DNA of 64,000 bases from Pedobacter ginsengisoli (GTDB taxonomy: Bacteria > Bacteroidota > Bacteroidia > Sphingobacteriales > Sphingobacteriaceae), in the NCBI RefSeq assembly GCF_030244015.1, contig NZ_JASSYX010000003.1:1086635-1150634 (forward strand), written 5' to 3'. This document shows, one piece after another, positions 8,180 through 15,630 of this stretch. Each line of letters begins with the position of its first letter. Within the stretch, counting starts at the first letter, position 1. A program made the translations under genes and the position numbers. Below the pieces are notes generated by a model that was not told the origin of the DNA, searched no databases, and was given only the letters and a program-made list of their open reading frames with translations.

Positions 8180-8878
8180 TCAGCCTAGCACTATTCTGGC
8201 TTCGTCGAATCTTCTGTCATAATGAAATACTTCGTAAATCAACCGGGCTAAAACAATTTTAATCTCCAGTGCGTCTTTAAAACTGGTCAAGTCATAAGTA
8301 TAAACCCAATTTCCATCCATTAATATAAATCCCAGAGCCTTGAATTTGTTAATGTCGGAAAGCAGATATTGGTAATCATTCGTTCCATCAGTTTGAGAGC
8401 AGATCTGAATATGGATCATATCATCGCTTTTGGTAAAGTCGGCATATACATCGGGAGTAGATTTGAAGTAAAATTTAAAACCGCTAATCTCTCCGTTTAC
8501 GAGACTGAAGATCGCATCATCTATCTCCTGACTGTCGTATGAAGGTGTGACTGGAATACTTTTCAGTTCTAGAATTTTATCTTCATAGTGTTTTATTCGA
8601 TGTTTCAGATAGTCGCCGCCAACATATTCGGGATCGGCCAACATTTTCCTGCAATTGTCAATATACATTTGATGTTCACGTATACGGCTATACAATGGAT
8701 TTTCTAATCTCTTAAGTGTATCAAGCGTTCGGTTAACCTTCCGCAATGCTCTTTGATGATAATGCGCATATAGATAGTCTGCTTCTTTAACATATTCTGC
8801 TATCTGTTTTTCCAGTTCCACTTTCTCCATCTCATAAGACTCAATTGTTTCTTCAAGATCTGATTTCATATCATTCAA
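8180..8878 (-). CDS. coiled-coil protein of unknown function
   Basis: 232 residues. The first half (residues 5-110) is a long charged coiled coil (LEETIESYEMEKVELEKQIA and onward). The second half is a compact mixed domain ending YEVFHYDRRFDEARIVLG. There is no signal peptide or membrane helix, so it is cytoplasmic. An alternative start at residue 4 (8869) is possible. It precedes the 115-residue gene on the same strand. Function unknown. Confidence 0.5.
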   Translation of the reverse strand: MNDMKSDLEETIESYEMEKVELEKQIAEYVKEADYLYAHYHQRALRKVNRTLDTLKRLENPLYSRIREHQMYIDNCRKMLADPEYVGGDYLKHRIKHYEDKILELKSIPVTPSYDSQEIDDAIFSLVNGEISGFKFYFKSTPDVYADFTKSDDMIHIQICSQTDGTNDYQYLLSDINKFKALGFILMDGNWVYTYDLTSFKDALEIKIVLARLIYEVFHYDRRFDEARIVLG

Positions 8879-9072
8879 CTATGTCCTAATATAGCTATAT
8901 GTGGCAACTACCGCAACGAATGTGTAAATAGTTATAAAAGAGCCACAATCTCTCTGGCTCTGCACATAATGTAATCACTGACTTATGTTATCTTATATAA
9001 GGTCAATCAGTATCAGCAATCGCATCAAGACCGGTACTATGGCAATGTAAAAAGCACCTGCATCATTTGCTT

Positions 9073-9189
9073 TCAATGCTTTTGGTGTTTGAAAGAGTCC
9101 CCATAGGCCTCACCAACCGGGTAGGTCTTATCCTCGGCTTCTTGTTTAAGCTTATTAGACAATTGTAATAGTCTATATGGAAGTGCTGC
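9073..9189 (-). pseudogene. 38-codon gene fragment of unknown origin
   Basis: The reverse strand reads RLLQLSNKLKQEAEDKTYPV then GEAYGDSFKHQKH and stops at 9073-9075; an in-frame stop precedes it at 9190-9192. The composition looks like real protein rather than random reading, with amphipathic helix spacing, but no start codon or upstream domain is left. It is probably the C-terminal remnant of a lost gene. Confidence 0.3.
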
Positions 9190-9497
9190 TTAATAGATGT
9201 TACAAGGAAACTGATTACATCTTTCTTAGATTATTGTTCAGCAGTCAGCCTCTGCAAACCCTTTCGATCTCTTTGCTCTCTGGACACTCGAATCCCAAAA
9301 CTTAGGATATATTCGCTTCCCACTAGCGTATACAACCTTCTGATTGTTGTACCTTATTATAAGGTTGGGGTTTCTTTTTACGCATTTGGTTCTCTTAAGT
9401 TGAGTTAAATCTCTGGCATAAAAGGTAAAATTGCAACCATTGACTACCGAAATCGGTTGTCGGCTAGCCCCTATCTAATCAATTTGGCGGAAACAAA

Positions 9498-9525
9498 ACA
9501 GCCTCTCCGGTTAAAGAAAGGCTGT
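9498..9525 (-). terminator. hairpin next to repeat copy B
   Basis: ACAGCCT (from 9498) pairs with AGGCTGT (to 9525); on the minus strand it is followed by TTTTG. It sits 23 bp from the gtggtctc edge of repeat copy B, in the same place relative to it as the terminator next to tRNA-Arg at 15522-15554. Confidence 0.45.
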
Positions 9526-9548
9526 ATAACGTGTTTAAAGTCGTATAA

Positions 9549-9669
9549 GTGGTCTCAAAGACACCGATTTCAAACTCTTTTTTTGAAGATTTACAGCTAA
9601 TTATTGAGATTCTAGGTCGTGAGGATGGATTTTAAATATCTTCGACGAACGGATTTCAAACTATTTTGA
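9549..9669. repeat. 121-bp repeat, copy B
   Basis: Starts gtggtctcaaagacaccg and ends gatttcaaactattttga. It aligns over its whole length with 12925-13048, the first 28 bases being identical and the rest about 80 % by eye, in the same orientation. Inside each copy the motif (g)atttcaaac occurs twice, about 90 bp apart. The outer gtggtctc equals the 3' end of tRNA-Arg(CCT). It bounds the module 9.7-12.9 kb on the left. Confidence 0.7.
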
Positions 9670-9793
9670 CAATTATTTTGACTAAAAGGTCCAGAGGGGG
9701 TGGGTTTCGTTACTCTCTCTCAAAAGAAAATGAGCTTTCGGTAAATTAAACGATATTTATACCCCAACCAATTCAATAGTAATATAAATAAGG

Positions 9794-10399
9794 ATGTCAC
9801 ATACACTTCGTTACGAGATTTTAGAATCATTACCAGCTTATGGGCCGATGTATATTCCTGTTAGTGAAAATAATGAGGCATATTATTCAGAAGGCTTTGT
9901 GGTTCGTTTTTATACTTCTGAAAATACAAATTGGGTTGGAAACTTTGAGCCGGGGTGGATTGGATTTAATGCGGTTTATGAATTTGAGCATGATCCTTCT
10001 ATTTTGGTAATTGCAGGGGGTACTTGCTATTTAATGAATCCTGATCTTGAGAAGCCTATTTCAATATTTGGAACGCAGTATGAAACGGTTACAAAGACCT
10101 TGAACCGAAGGCTTATTCTTCAGGATTCTACCTGTCTAACAGTATTTGAGGCAGATGGAGAATATTGGCACTCAGAGAGAATTTCTTGGGATGGAATTAA
10201 AGACTTAACTGTTGAAGGAAATCTAGTAAGTGGGGTAGCTTATGAACCCACTGTCGACTCTGATGAATGGGTAGAATTTGTTGTTGATCTTGAAAAACGA
10301 AATGTCAAAGGTGGAAGCTGGTGCAATCCAACTGCTAAAAAAGTGCAATTGATGCATAAAAATCAACAAGCAAAACGAAGATGGTGGAAAATCTGGTAG
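9794..10399 (+). CDS. protein of unknown function, paired with a metallophosphoesterase
   Basis: 201 residues, no signal peptide, rich in aromatic residues (WVGNFEPGWIGF, EYWHSERISW, RRWWKIW at the C-terminus). The pattern of short strands suggests an all-beta fold like those of small immunity or WD-like proteins, but no family is recognised. The stop lies 4 nt before the next ATG, so it forms an operon with the metallophosphoesterase. Both have lower GC than the core genes from 17 kb on. Confidence 0.6.
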   Translation: MSHTLRYEILESLPAYGPMYIPVSENNEAYYSEGFVVRFYTSENTNWVGNFEPGWIGFNAVYEFEHDPSILVIAGGTCYLMNPDLEKPISIFGTQYETVTKTLNRRLILQDSTCLTVFEADGEYWHSERISWDGIKDLTVEGNLVSGVAYEPTVDSDEWVEFVVDLEKRNVKGGSWCNPTAKKVQLMHKNQQAKRRWWKIW

Positions 10400-10403
10400 C
10401 TAA

Positions 10404-11153
10404 ATGAGAGTACAAATTATAAGCGATTTACACCAAGAGTTTGGAATCTCAGATTTGACATTTGACAATGCCGATCTGATCGTTTTAGCCGGAGATACCA
10501 ACCTTGGCACCAAAGGCATTGAATGGGTCAAAAAATTCATCGCCCGCAAGCCTGTGATTTATATTCTTGGCAATCATGAATATTATAAAGGTTCTTATCC
10601 CAAAACACTGCACAAAATTGTTGAAGCATCAAAAAACTCCAACATTCATGTTCTTGAAAACGAAAGAATTAAACTAGATGGAATCTGGTTTCATGGCACA
10701 ACACTATGGACAGACTTTTCTTTGTTTGGAAACCCTGTTGAATATGGGAACATCTGTCAGGCAAAAATGAATGATTATAAGCAAATCCGCAGAGACCCAT
10801 CTTACTCAAAACTGAGAACTGTTGACACCTATAAAATCCACCAGTTTTCAAAATCATGGTTGCAGGAGAGCCTTGAGGAATGCCGAAATGAAAAGAATGT
10901 TGTCATTACCCATCATGCGCCAAGTATAAGATCGGTGCCTGAGGTTTACAAAAATGACCCCGTCTCATCTGCTTATGCTTCTGATCTTGAAGAGCTTGTT
11001 AAAAAGTACCGCCCGCTATATTGGATACACGGACACATTCATACCCCAGCAAGATATAAAATTGATGAGACCGAGGTGATATGTAATCCGCATGGATACA
11101 TTGATGAGCCATATAATGGCTATAATAAGCAGCTGATCATAGAAATACCATAA
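10404..11153 (+). CDS. calcineurin-like metallophosphoesterase
   Basis: 249 residues with the full set of metal-binding blocks in order: SDLHQEF (D-x-H), LAGDTN (GD), LGNHEYY (GNHE), ITHHAPS and HGHIHTP (GHxH). This is the single-domain phosphoesterase fold acting on phosphodiesters or phosphomonoesters with two divalent metals. The cytoplasmic substrate is unknown. It is the second gene of a two-gene unit with 4 nt between the cistrons. Confidence 0.85.
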   Translation: MRVQIISDLHQEFGISDLTFDNADLIVLAGDTNLGTKGIEWVKKFIARKPVIYILGNHEYYKGSYPKTLHKIVEASKNSNIHVLENERIKLDGIWFHGTTLWTDFSLFGNPVEYGNICQAKMNDYKQIRRDPSYSKLRTVDTYKIHQFSKSWLQESLEECRNEKNVVITHHAPSIRSVPEVYKNDPVSSAYASDLEELVKKYRPLYWIHGHIHTPARYKIDETEVICNPHGYIDEPYNGYNKQLIIEIP

Positions 11154-11601
11154 CTAAAACTGATACATTTCACTTGTTCAAATCGAACCATTTTTACCCA
11201 AATCAGCCCTAAAATTCGCCTCTTTTCTAGCCACTTAACACAAAAAAAACCAGGGCCTGTGTAAAAACGCTGGCAAAAGTCGTGGGCGACGCAAGGGAAA
11301 CCTGAACCGTTTAATAGATGATTTTGAGACTTTTTATTAATTTGAGAAGGAATCAAGGCAAGGATATAGGGTAAAAATTGAACCGCCTTCTTGATTAGAA
11401 ACGTTAGATCATGATCCAATCATAGTACAACGATATAATGTTTGAGGATAACAACAGGGTTAAATTATCCATCAGACGAATTGAGCGTAAAAAAATTAAA
11501 AGTTATTTATTTAGCTTAGTGTATCAGTGTTCTTGCAAGCAATTATGCTTCAGTTAACCCTGCAAAACGTCACGTGCAAAATAAAAAAATCTGTTCCCTC
11601 G
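11154..11601. other. 448-bp AT-rich non-coding stretch
   Basis: No convincing gene. It holds a T-arm-like fragment with aaatcgaacc at 11181-11189, one of several in this region. A 99-codon minus-strand frame that runs into the metallophosphoesterase gene looks like chance. The start of the Crp gene at 11602 gives the right border. Confidence 0.5.
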
Positions 11602-12177
11602 ATGTTAGATATATTCAAAAAACACATACGCAAATTTACAACAGTAACTGACGAAGAATTTGAAGGAATCAAAAAATTCTTTGACACGAAAGAAGTGGCT
11701 AAAAAGGAAAATCTATTAGCGGAAGGACAGATTTGCAGGCATCATTACTTTGTATTGGATGGCTTATTGCGAAAGTTCTACATCAACGAAAAAGGCACTG
11801 AACAAACCACCGAATTTGCCATAGAAACCTGGTGGCTAACCGACAATTTTGCCTATGAAAATCAACAACCTACGGCGTTTTATATTCAGGCAGTAGAAAA
11901 ATCAACAATACTTTATCTCACGCAAGAGAAACAGGAAAAATTATTAAGGGAATTCCCGGTAATGGAACGCTATTTCCGTTTTGTTTACCAAAGGGCTTAT
12001 GCAGCGGCTCAAAAGCGCATCCAATTTCTTTTTTCTTTTTCAAAAGAAGAATTTTATTTTCAAGCTATTAGAAATCATCCCGAATTTGTGCAACGAGTTC
12101 CTCAATACTTAATCGCTTCATATCTGGGTTTCACTCCCGAGTATTTAAGCGAAATTCGAAAGAGAACTTCTTCTTAA
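11602..12177 (+). CDS. Crp/Fnr-like regulator
   Basis: 191 residues from the ATG at 11602 (MLDIFKKHIRKFTTVTDEEF); the frame opens 75 nt earlier at an unlikely start. A cyclic-nucleotide-binding-like beta-roll occupies residues 10-130 (FVLDGLLRKFYINEKGTEQT), and a short C-terminal winged helix follows (PQYLIASYLGFTPEYLSEIR). This is the compact Bacteroidetes form of the family, which usually lacks the cAMP-binding residues. It lies 67 nt upstream of an AhpD-like gene, its probable target. Confidence 0.8.
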   Translation: MLDIFKKHIRKFTTVTDEEFEGIKKFFDTKEVAKKENLLAEGQICRHHYFVLDGLLRKFYINEKGTEQTTEFAIETWWLTDNFAYENQQPTAFYIQAVEKSTILYLTQEKQEKLLREFPVMERYFRFVYQRAYAAAQKRIQFLFSFSKEEFYFQAIRNHPEFVQRVPQYLIASYLGFTPEYLSEIRKRTSS

Positions 12178-12244
12178 ACCAGTTTAAGTTTTTTCATTTT
12201 CTTATTATACAATTTTGCATTGAACAATTTTAAAAGATTATACA

Positions 12245-12697
12245 ATGCAAAAACGATTAAACATTAAGGAAGTTTCTCCAAATGCACTAAAAGCGATGAT
12301 TGGTTTAGAAATTTATCTATCTAACGCTTCTATAGCTAAGACAAACAAAGAACTTATAAAGATTCGTGCTTCACAAATTAACGGTTGTGCCTATTGTATC
12401 AACATTCATACGCAAGACGCAATTAAAAATGGCGAAACAAATCAGCGTATTTTTCTATTGAATGCTTGGAGAGAAGCAGAGGGCATTTTTACGGAAGAAG
12501 AAAAAGTAGTGTTGGCAATAACCGAAGAGATAACATTAATTCATCAAAATGGATTGTCAGATGAGACTTATTCAAGCGCTCTACAATTTTTTAGCGAAGC
12601 TCAAATTGCAGATATCATAACAGCTGTAATTACCATCAATATTTGGAACAGGGTTGTACTAAGCACTCACCTACAGATTGGACAAAGTCTTGCATAG
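12245..12697 (+). CDS. AhpD-like carboxymuconolactone decarboxylase family protein
   Basis: 150 residues. The motif C48-A-Y-C51-x3-H55 (NGCAYCINIHTQDA) is the catalytic CxxCxxxH of AhpD-type alkylhydroperoxidases in the CMD superfamily. The rest is helical, as in the family, and the length is normal. It probably reduces peroxides using a thiol partner. The Crp-like gene directly upstream is a common companion in Bacteroidetes. Confidence 0.85.
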   Translation: MQKRLNIKEVSPNALKAMIGLEIYLSNASIAKTNKELIKIRASQINGCAYCINIHTQDAIKNGETNQRIFLLNAWREAEGIFTEEEKVVLAITEEITLIHQNGLSDETYSSALQFFSEAQIADIITAVITINIWNRVVLSTHLQIGQSLA

Positions 12698-12817
12698 GGA
12701 TTTTTTATAAAAATCTTAGGCTTGAATATCTGTGATTTTTTTACATATAGGATGTTCTTTTAATATGGCCCTTGCAAAATGAGATGTCAAAAAAATTGAG
12801 CGTTAAGGCGATTTAAG

Positions 12818-12839
12818 TGCCCCAACAAGGCTCGAACCA
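12818..12839 (-). other. tRNA 3'-end-like fragment
   Basis: On the minus strand this reads GGTTCGAGCC followed by TTGTTGGGGCAC, like a T-arm plus 3' acceptor strand. There is no matching 5' half of a tRNA. It has the same orientation as tRNA-Arg at 15559. Confidence 0.35.
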
Positions 12840-12893
12840 AAACATGCCTCCATTTTGCTCTATCTAACGATTTGAAAATCAACTGAAAATAAA

Positions 12894-12923
12894 AACGTCC
12901 TTCACGATATCATGAAGGACGTT
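12894..12923 (-). terminator. hairpin terminator next to repeat copy C
   Basis: AACGTCCTTCA pairs perfectly with TGAAGGACGTT (11 bp, 8-nt loop), and on the minus strand a TTTTT run follows. It directly abuts the gtggtctc edge of repeat copy C, as the tRNA-Arg terminator does with the tRNA 3' end. Confidence 0.65.
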
Positions 12924-12924
12924 G

Positions 12925-13048
12925 GTGGTCTCAAAGACACCGATTTCAAACTATTTTTTGGAAGATTTACATCTGATTATTGAGAGATTCTGTGGCGTGA
13001 AGAGGGGTTATAAAATATCTCGACGAGACGGATTTCAAACTGTTTTGA
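12925..13048. repeat. 124-bp repeat, copy C
   Basis: Direct-repeat partner of 9549-9669. It starts gtggtctcaaagacaccg and ends ggatttcaaactgttttga. Reading the minus strand, the two internal GTTTGAAATC motifs are followed by CGTCTCGTCGAGA and GGTGTCTTTGAGACCAC, both resembling the T-arm/acceptor end of tRNA-Arg(CCT) (GTTCGATTCCCGTCGAGACC). It closes the 9.7-12.9 kb module on the right. Confidence 0.7.
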
Positions 13049-13189
13049 GATTTTCGTCTACTCCTCACTTGCCTTTACTAAAACTGGATAATCTCGATTA
13101 AATCTGGACTTTTAACCTTTAGATACACTAACATTAGCTTGGCTTTATCGCCAAATTTAAAAAAAGTGGCCTGAGAGAATTGCTTTTGC

Positions 13190-13215
13190 GGTCGCGGGAC
13201 AATAAAACTCGAACT
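13190..13215 (-). other. tRNA 3'-end-like fragment
   Basis: On the minus strand GAGTTCGAGTT, then GTCCCGCGACC, resembles a decayed T-arm followed by an acceptor strand. Same orientation as tRNA-Arg. No 5' half is present. Confidence 0.3.
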
Positions 13216-13262
13216 CTTTTATAGCTGATTTGCATTGTGCTGCGGATTTAGAGAATCAATCG

Positions 13263-13934
13263 TTATAGTTTTGAAAATATATTGGAAGTGCCTTTTTTAT
13301 TAGATCGTCCTAATCTTAAATGCTTAATGTCAAATTTGAAAGGGATGAATGGCTCAATGTTGTTTGCATAATTCCAAAACTCTTGATTAGGCTCTGTAAA
13401 AGGAAAACATAAACTTGCGCTAACACAGCTATTCTTTGTTATCCATATTAAAAAATTTGAAATATACTGTTGATCTGGCAGTTCCTCTTTAGTATTGGGA
13501 TCGATTAGTTTAAAATCATAGGATATTATTAATTCAATTGGACCGAGGTTGTACTTGGGCAAAGGCTGTTCTTTTATTAAAAAATCTATGACTCTTGGCA
13601 AATCTTTCTTGGTCAACGCCCATTCTGTTTTAGTTTGTTTTAAAGGAATGTTTGCCGGATATAAATAACCAACAGGTTCAGTTTTTCCTTCACCAAAGAC
13701 CTTTGTCACTTTTGTTAATACCTCTTCTGCCAATTCAGGTTGTTCACCATGTTCTTCATCGGCAGTGTAACCAACCATATAAACACTGTTGGGACTTTCA
13801 ATATCAGCAGTAGTACAGGTCATCAAGAAGTTTTCTATATTTTTCCAAACCTTTTCTATTTTTCCTCCGATAAGTGCTTGAGTAACTCTGCTTATTGGGA
13901 GTTTGTAAATAATATAAGGGCGTTGGGCTAACAT
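13263..13934 (-). CDS. protein of unknown function (223 aa)
   Basis: 223 residues, cytoplasmic, no membrane segment. It opens MLAQRPYIIYKLPISRVTQA and later has LGPIELIISYDFKLIDPNTK. Secondary structure looks mixed alpha/beta. I recognise no domain. It stands alone, divergent from the Fic gene, and is part of the low-GC accessory block; such single orphan genes are typical of integration hotspot cargo, but the function is open. Confidence 0.55.
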   Translation of the reverse strand: MLAQRPYIIYKLPISRVTQALIGGKIEKVWKNIENFLMTCTTADIESPNSVYMVGYTADEEHGEQPELAEEVLTKVTKVFGEGKTEPVGYLYPANIPLKQTKTEWALTKKDLPRVIDFLIKEQPLPKYNLGPIELIISYDFKLIDPNTKEELPDQQYISNFLIWITKNSCVSASLCFPFTEPNQEFWNYANNIEPFIPFKFDIKHLRLGRSNKKGTSNIFSKL

Positions 13935-13977
13935 ATTGATTATTGAAACTCTAAGTTAAAAAAGAAACCCCAATAAA

Positions 13978-14007
13978 AAAGCCTCCAAATTTTTATCCAA
14001 AGGCTTT
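13978..14007. terminator. hairpin between the 223-aa gene and Fic
   Basis: AAAGCCT and AGGCTTT enclose a 16-nt AT-rich loop with A-run on the left and TTTT on the right side. It lies upstream of both divergent genes, so it is not the terminator of either one as drawn; it may end a transcript from a lost neighbour. Confidence 0.4.
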
Positions 14008-14033
14008 TCATCATTACAAAGGAGCTCAACGGC

Positions 14034-14107
14034 AACGTGGGTCAAAAATTAAAAATTTGGCCCACGTTAATTGCAGTGTGGACAAAAAAGCCGTAACTTG
14101 GCCCATA
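14034..14107. promoter_or_regulatory. two inverted repeats upstream of Fic (likely operator)
   Basis: The first (14034-14068) has arms AACGTGGG and CCCACGTT with TCAAA/TTTGG inside, an almost perfect 35-bp palindrome. The second (14077-14107) is weaker: TGTGGACAA and TTGGCCCATA. The shared half-site is GGG(T/C)CAAA. They sit 22-95 bp before the Fic start, and the same half-site recurs behind the gene at 15261-15336. Confidence 0.5.
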
Positions 14108-14128
14108 TGTTGTTACGTTAACTATAGA

Positions 14129-15259
14129 ATGAGCAAAATAAGTAATATTCCATCGTTACCATTACCACAAGAAATTGAAACAAAGGCAGTCTTAAAAAAA
14201 CTTAATACTGTTCGGGCTGCATTAGCAGGGCTAAATGGCGTGGCAGAGAGCATTCCAAATGAAAGGATAATACTCAATACACTTTCCCTACAGGAAGCGA
14301 AGGATAGTTCTGCCATCGAAAATATTGTTACAACACACGACGAACTCTATACAAGTGACGGTATTAACCGTCAATTTACAAGCCATGCTGCAAAAGAGGT
14401 ATATAATTACGCCCACGCGCTACTAGAAGGCTTTAAACAAGTGAAGGACAGCGGTTTAATTACGGTTAATAATATTCTAAAGTTGCAGGCACTTCTGGAG
14501 GAAAATGATGCCGGGTTTAGGAAAGTTCCTGGAACATCCTTGAAAAATGACCAGACTGGAGAAACTGTTTACACCCCACCACAGGAATTGGATGAAATCA
14601 TCAAACTAATGAGGAACCTTGAATTATTCATTAATGACGGAGAACTTACCGATCTTGATCCGGTAGTTAAGATGGCGATCATACATCACCAGTTTGAAAG
14701 CATACACCCGTTCTATGATGGAAACGGGCGCACAGGCCGTATTATAAATATTCTATATCTCGTAAAAGAGAACCTACTGAAGTTACCTATTTTATATCTG
14801 AGCCGATACATTAACCAGAACAAGGCAACATATTATCGTCTATTACAAGAAACCCGGGAATCCAATCATTGGGAACCATGGATTCTTTACATGCTTGATG
14901 CCGTCGAGGAAACCGCTGTCCAGACTTCATTTATAATTAGGGAGATAAAAAAACTCATGGCTTCTCACAAGCAAAAGATCAGGTCGGAACTACCAAAAAT
15001 CTATTCACAGGATTTAATCAATAGCTTGTTCAAGCACCCTTACACAAAGATTGAGTTTATAAGAAATGATTTACACATAGCCAGAAAAACCGCAGGAAGA
15101 TATCTTGATCAGCTATGCGAAAAGGGATTGGTTACTAAGAACAAAATTGGCAAGGAGAATTATTATTTCAATAATGACCTGATAAGCCTTTTAATTAATG
15201 TGGGGAGTCTTAAGAAAGAAAACACTAACCGTATTGTAATTAGAACAGAGCAAAGTTAG
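14129..15259 (+). CDS. Fic family protein (probable AMP-transferase) with winged-helix C-terminus
   Basis: 376 residues from the ATG at 14129; the frame opens at 14057 but that would read through the upstream palindrome. The Fic motif H193-PFYDGNGRTG-R204 matches HxFx(D/E)GNGRxxR exactly, so an adenylyl (AMP) transfer activity is expected. The inhibitory motif S60-SAI-E64-N65 in the N-terminal part marks a class II, self-inhibited Fic. The last 80 residues (IEFIRNDLHIARKTAGRYLD, then CEKGLVTKNKIGKENYYF) look like a winged helix, so it may bind DNA and control its own gene through the flanking GGGTCAAA repeats. Confidence 0.88.
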   Translation: MSKISNIPSLPLPQEIETKAVLKKLNTVRAALAGLNGVAESIPNERIILNTLSLQEAKDSSAIENIVTTHDELYTSDGINRQFTSHAAKEVYNYAHALLEGFKQVKDSGLITVNNILKLQALLEENDAGFRKVPGTSLKNDQTGETVYTPPQELDEIIKLMRNLELFINDGELTDLDPVVKMAIIHHQFESIHPFYDGNGRTGRIINILYLVKENLLKLPILYLSRYINQNKATYYRLLQETRESNHWEPWILYMLDAVEETAVQTSFIIREIKKLMASHKQKIRSELPKIYSQDLINSLFKHPYTKIEFIRNDLHIARKTAGRYLDQLCEKGLVTKNKIGKENYYFNNDLISLLINVGSLKKENTNRIVIRTEQS

Positions 15260-15260
15260 C

Positions 15261-15336
15261 TTGACAATATAGGTCAAAAAGTAGGAAATTGACCCGCGTT
15301 TGTTAAACATGGGCAAAATTTGTAAAAATTGATCCC
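15261..15336. repeat. inverted repeats downstream of Fic
   Basis: TTGAC (15261), GGTCAA (15272-15277) and TTGACC (15289-15294) form overlapping palindromes, followed by GGGCAAAATTT at 15311 and AAAATTGATCCC to 15336. The half-sites match those upstream of Fic at 14034-14107, so the gene is bracketed by the same motif. Confidence 0.5.
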
Positions 15337-15348
15337 TATTGATAAAAA

Positions 15349-15366
15349 GGTGACTGGAATCGAACC
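15349..15366 (-). other. tRNA 3'-end-like fragment
   Basis: The minus strand reads GGTTCGATTCCAGTCACC, a perfect-looking T-loop plus acceptor strand, without a 5' half. Together with atcgaacccc at 15447-15456 it marks further tRNA-end-like pieces just left of tRNA-Arg, all in the same orientation. Confidence 0.4.
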
Positions 15367-15521
15367 GCCATGAAATGTCTTTAAATCCACTTTTTACCTT
15401 AGATTTTTAAAATTACCTCTGAAATTCCAGTTTTTAGCTAAAATTTATCGAACCCCAAGGAATAGAGGCTTCCTCTATTTATACCTCCCTAATAAACAAA
15501 CATTTACGCTAGAAAATGATA

Positions 15522-15554
15522 ACGGGAATAAAGTTTTAAAACCTTTATTCCCGT
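15522..15554 (-). terminator. tRNA-Arg terminator
   Basis: A perfect 12-bp stem (ACGGGAATAAAG with CTTTATTCCCGT) starts 4 nt after the tRNA 3' end on the minus strand; a weak T-rich stretch follows. Confidence 0.65.
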
Positions 15555-15558
15555 GAAG

Positions 15559-15630
15559 TGGTCTCGACGGGAATCGAACCCATATCTAAAGTTTAGGAAA
15601 CTTCTATTCTATCCGTTGAACTACGAAACC
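15559..15630 (-). tRNA. tRNA-Arg (anticodon CCT)
   Basis: 72 nt fold into a full cloverleaf: acceptor GGTTTCG with CGAGACC and one G-U pair, discriminator A, D-stem GTTC/GAAT, anticodon stem GAAGT/ACTTT with loop TTCCTAA (anticodon CCT, codon AGG), and T-loop GTTCGATTC. CCA is not encoded, usual for Bacteroidetes. The 3' end faces the accessory region, and short copies of its end (gtggtctc) recur at 3187, 9549 and 12925 in the same direction, so the gene is a probable integration target. Confidence 0.93.

Larger units (their letters stand above)
8879..9793. other. 915-bp gene-poor stretch with hairpins, a gene fragment and repeat copy B
   Basis: No intact gene is supported. It holds a hairpin at 8939-8961 followed on the minus strand by TTTTATAA, a 38-codon open fragment on the minus strand (9073-9189), a hairpin at 9498-9525 and the 121-bp repeat copy B (9549-9669). 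The sequence is AT-rich. The two hairpins both read as minus-strand terminators although no minus-strand gene lies upstream of them, which suggests that genes have been lost here. Confidence 0.6.
12698..13262. other. 565-bp stretch with hairpin, repeat copy C and tRNA-like fragments
   Basis: No gene is supported. In order: a T-arm-plus-acceptor-like fragment at 12818-12839, a perfect hairpin at 12894-12923, repeat copy C at 12925-13048, and another T-arm-like fragment at 13190-13215. The gene at 13263 ends at its right border. Confidence 0.6.

Noticed and set aside
11120..11419. 99-codon minus-strand frame behind the metallophosphoesterase
   Set aside because: It overlaps the 3' end of a certain gene, has no recognisable domain or usable start context, and its composition (many Cys, Phe, Trp) is typical of chance reading.
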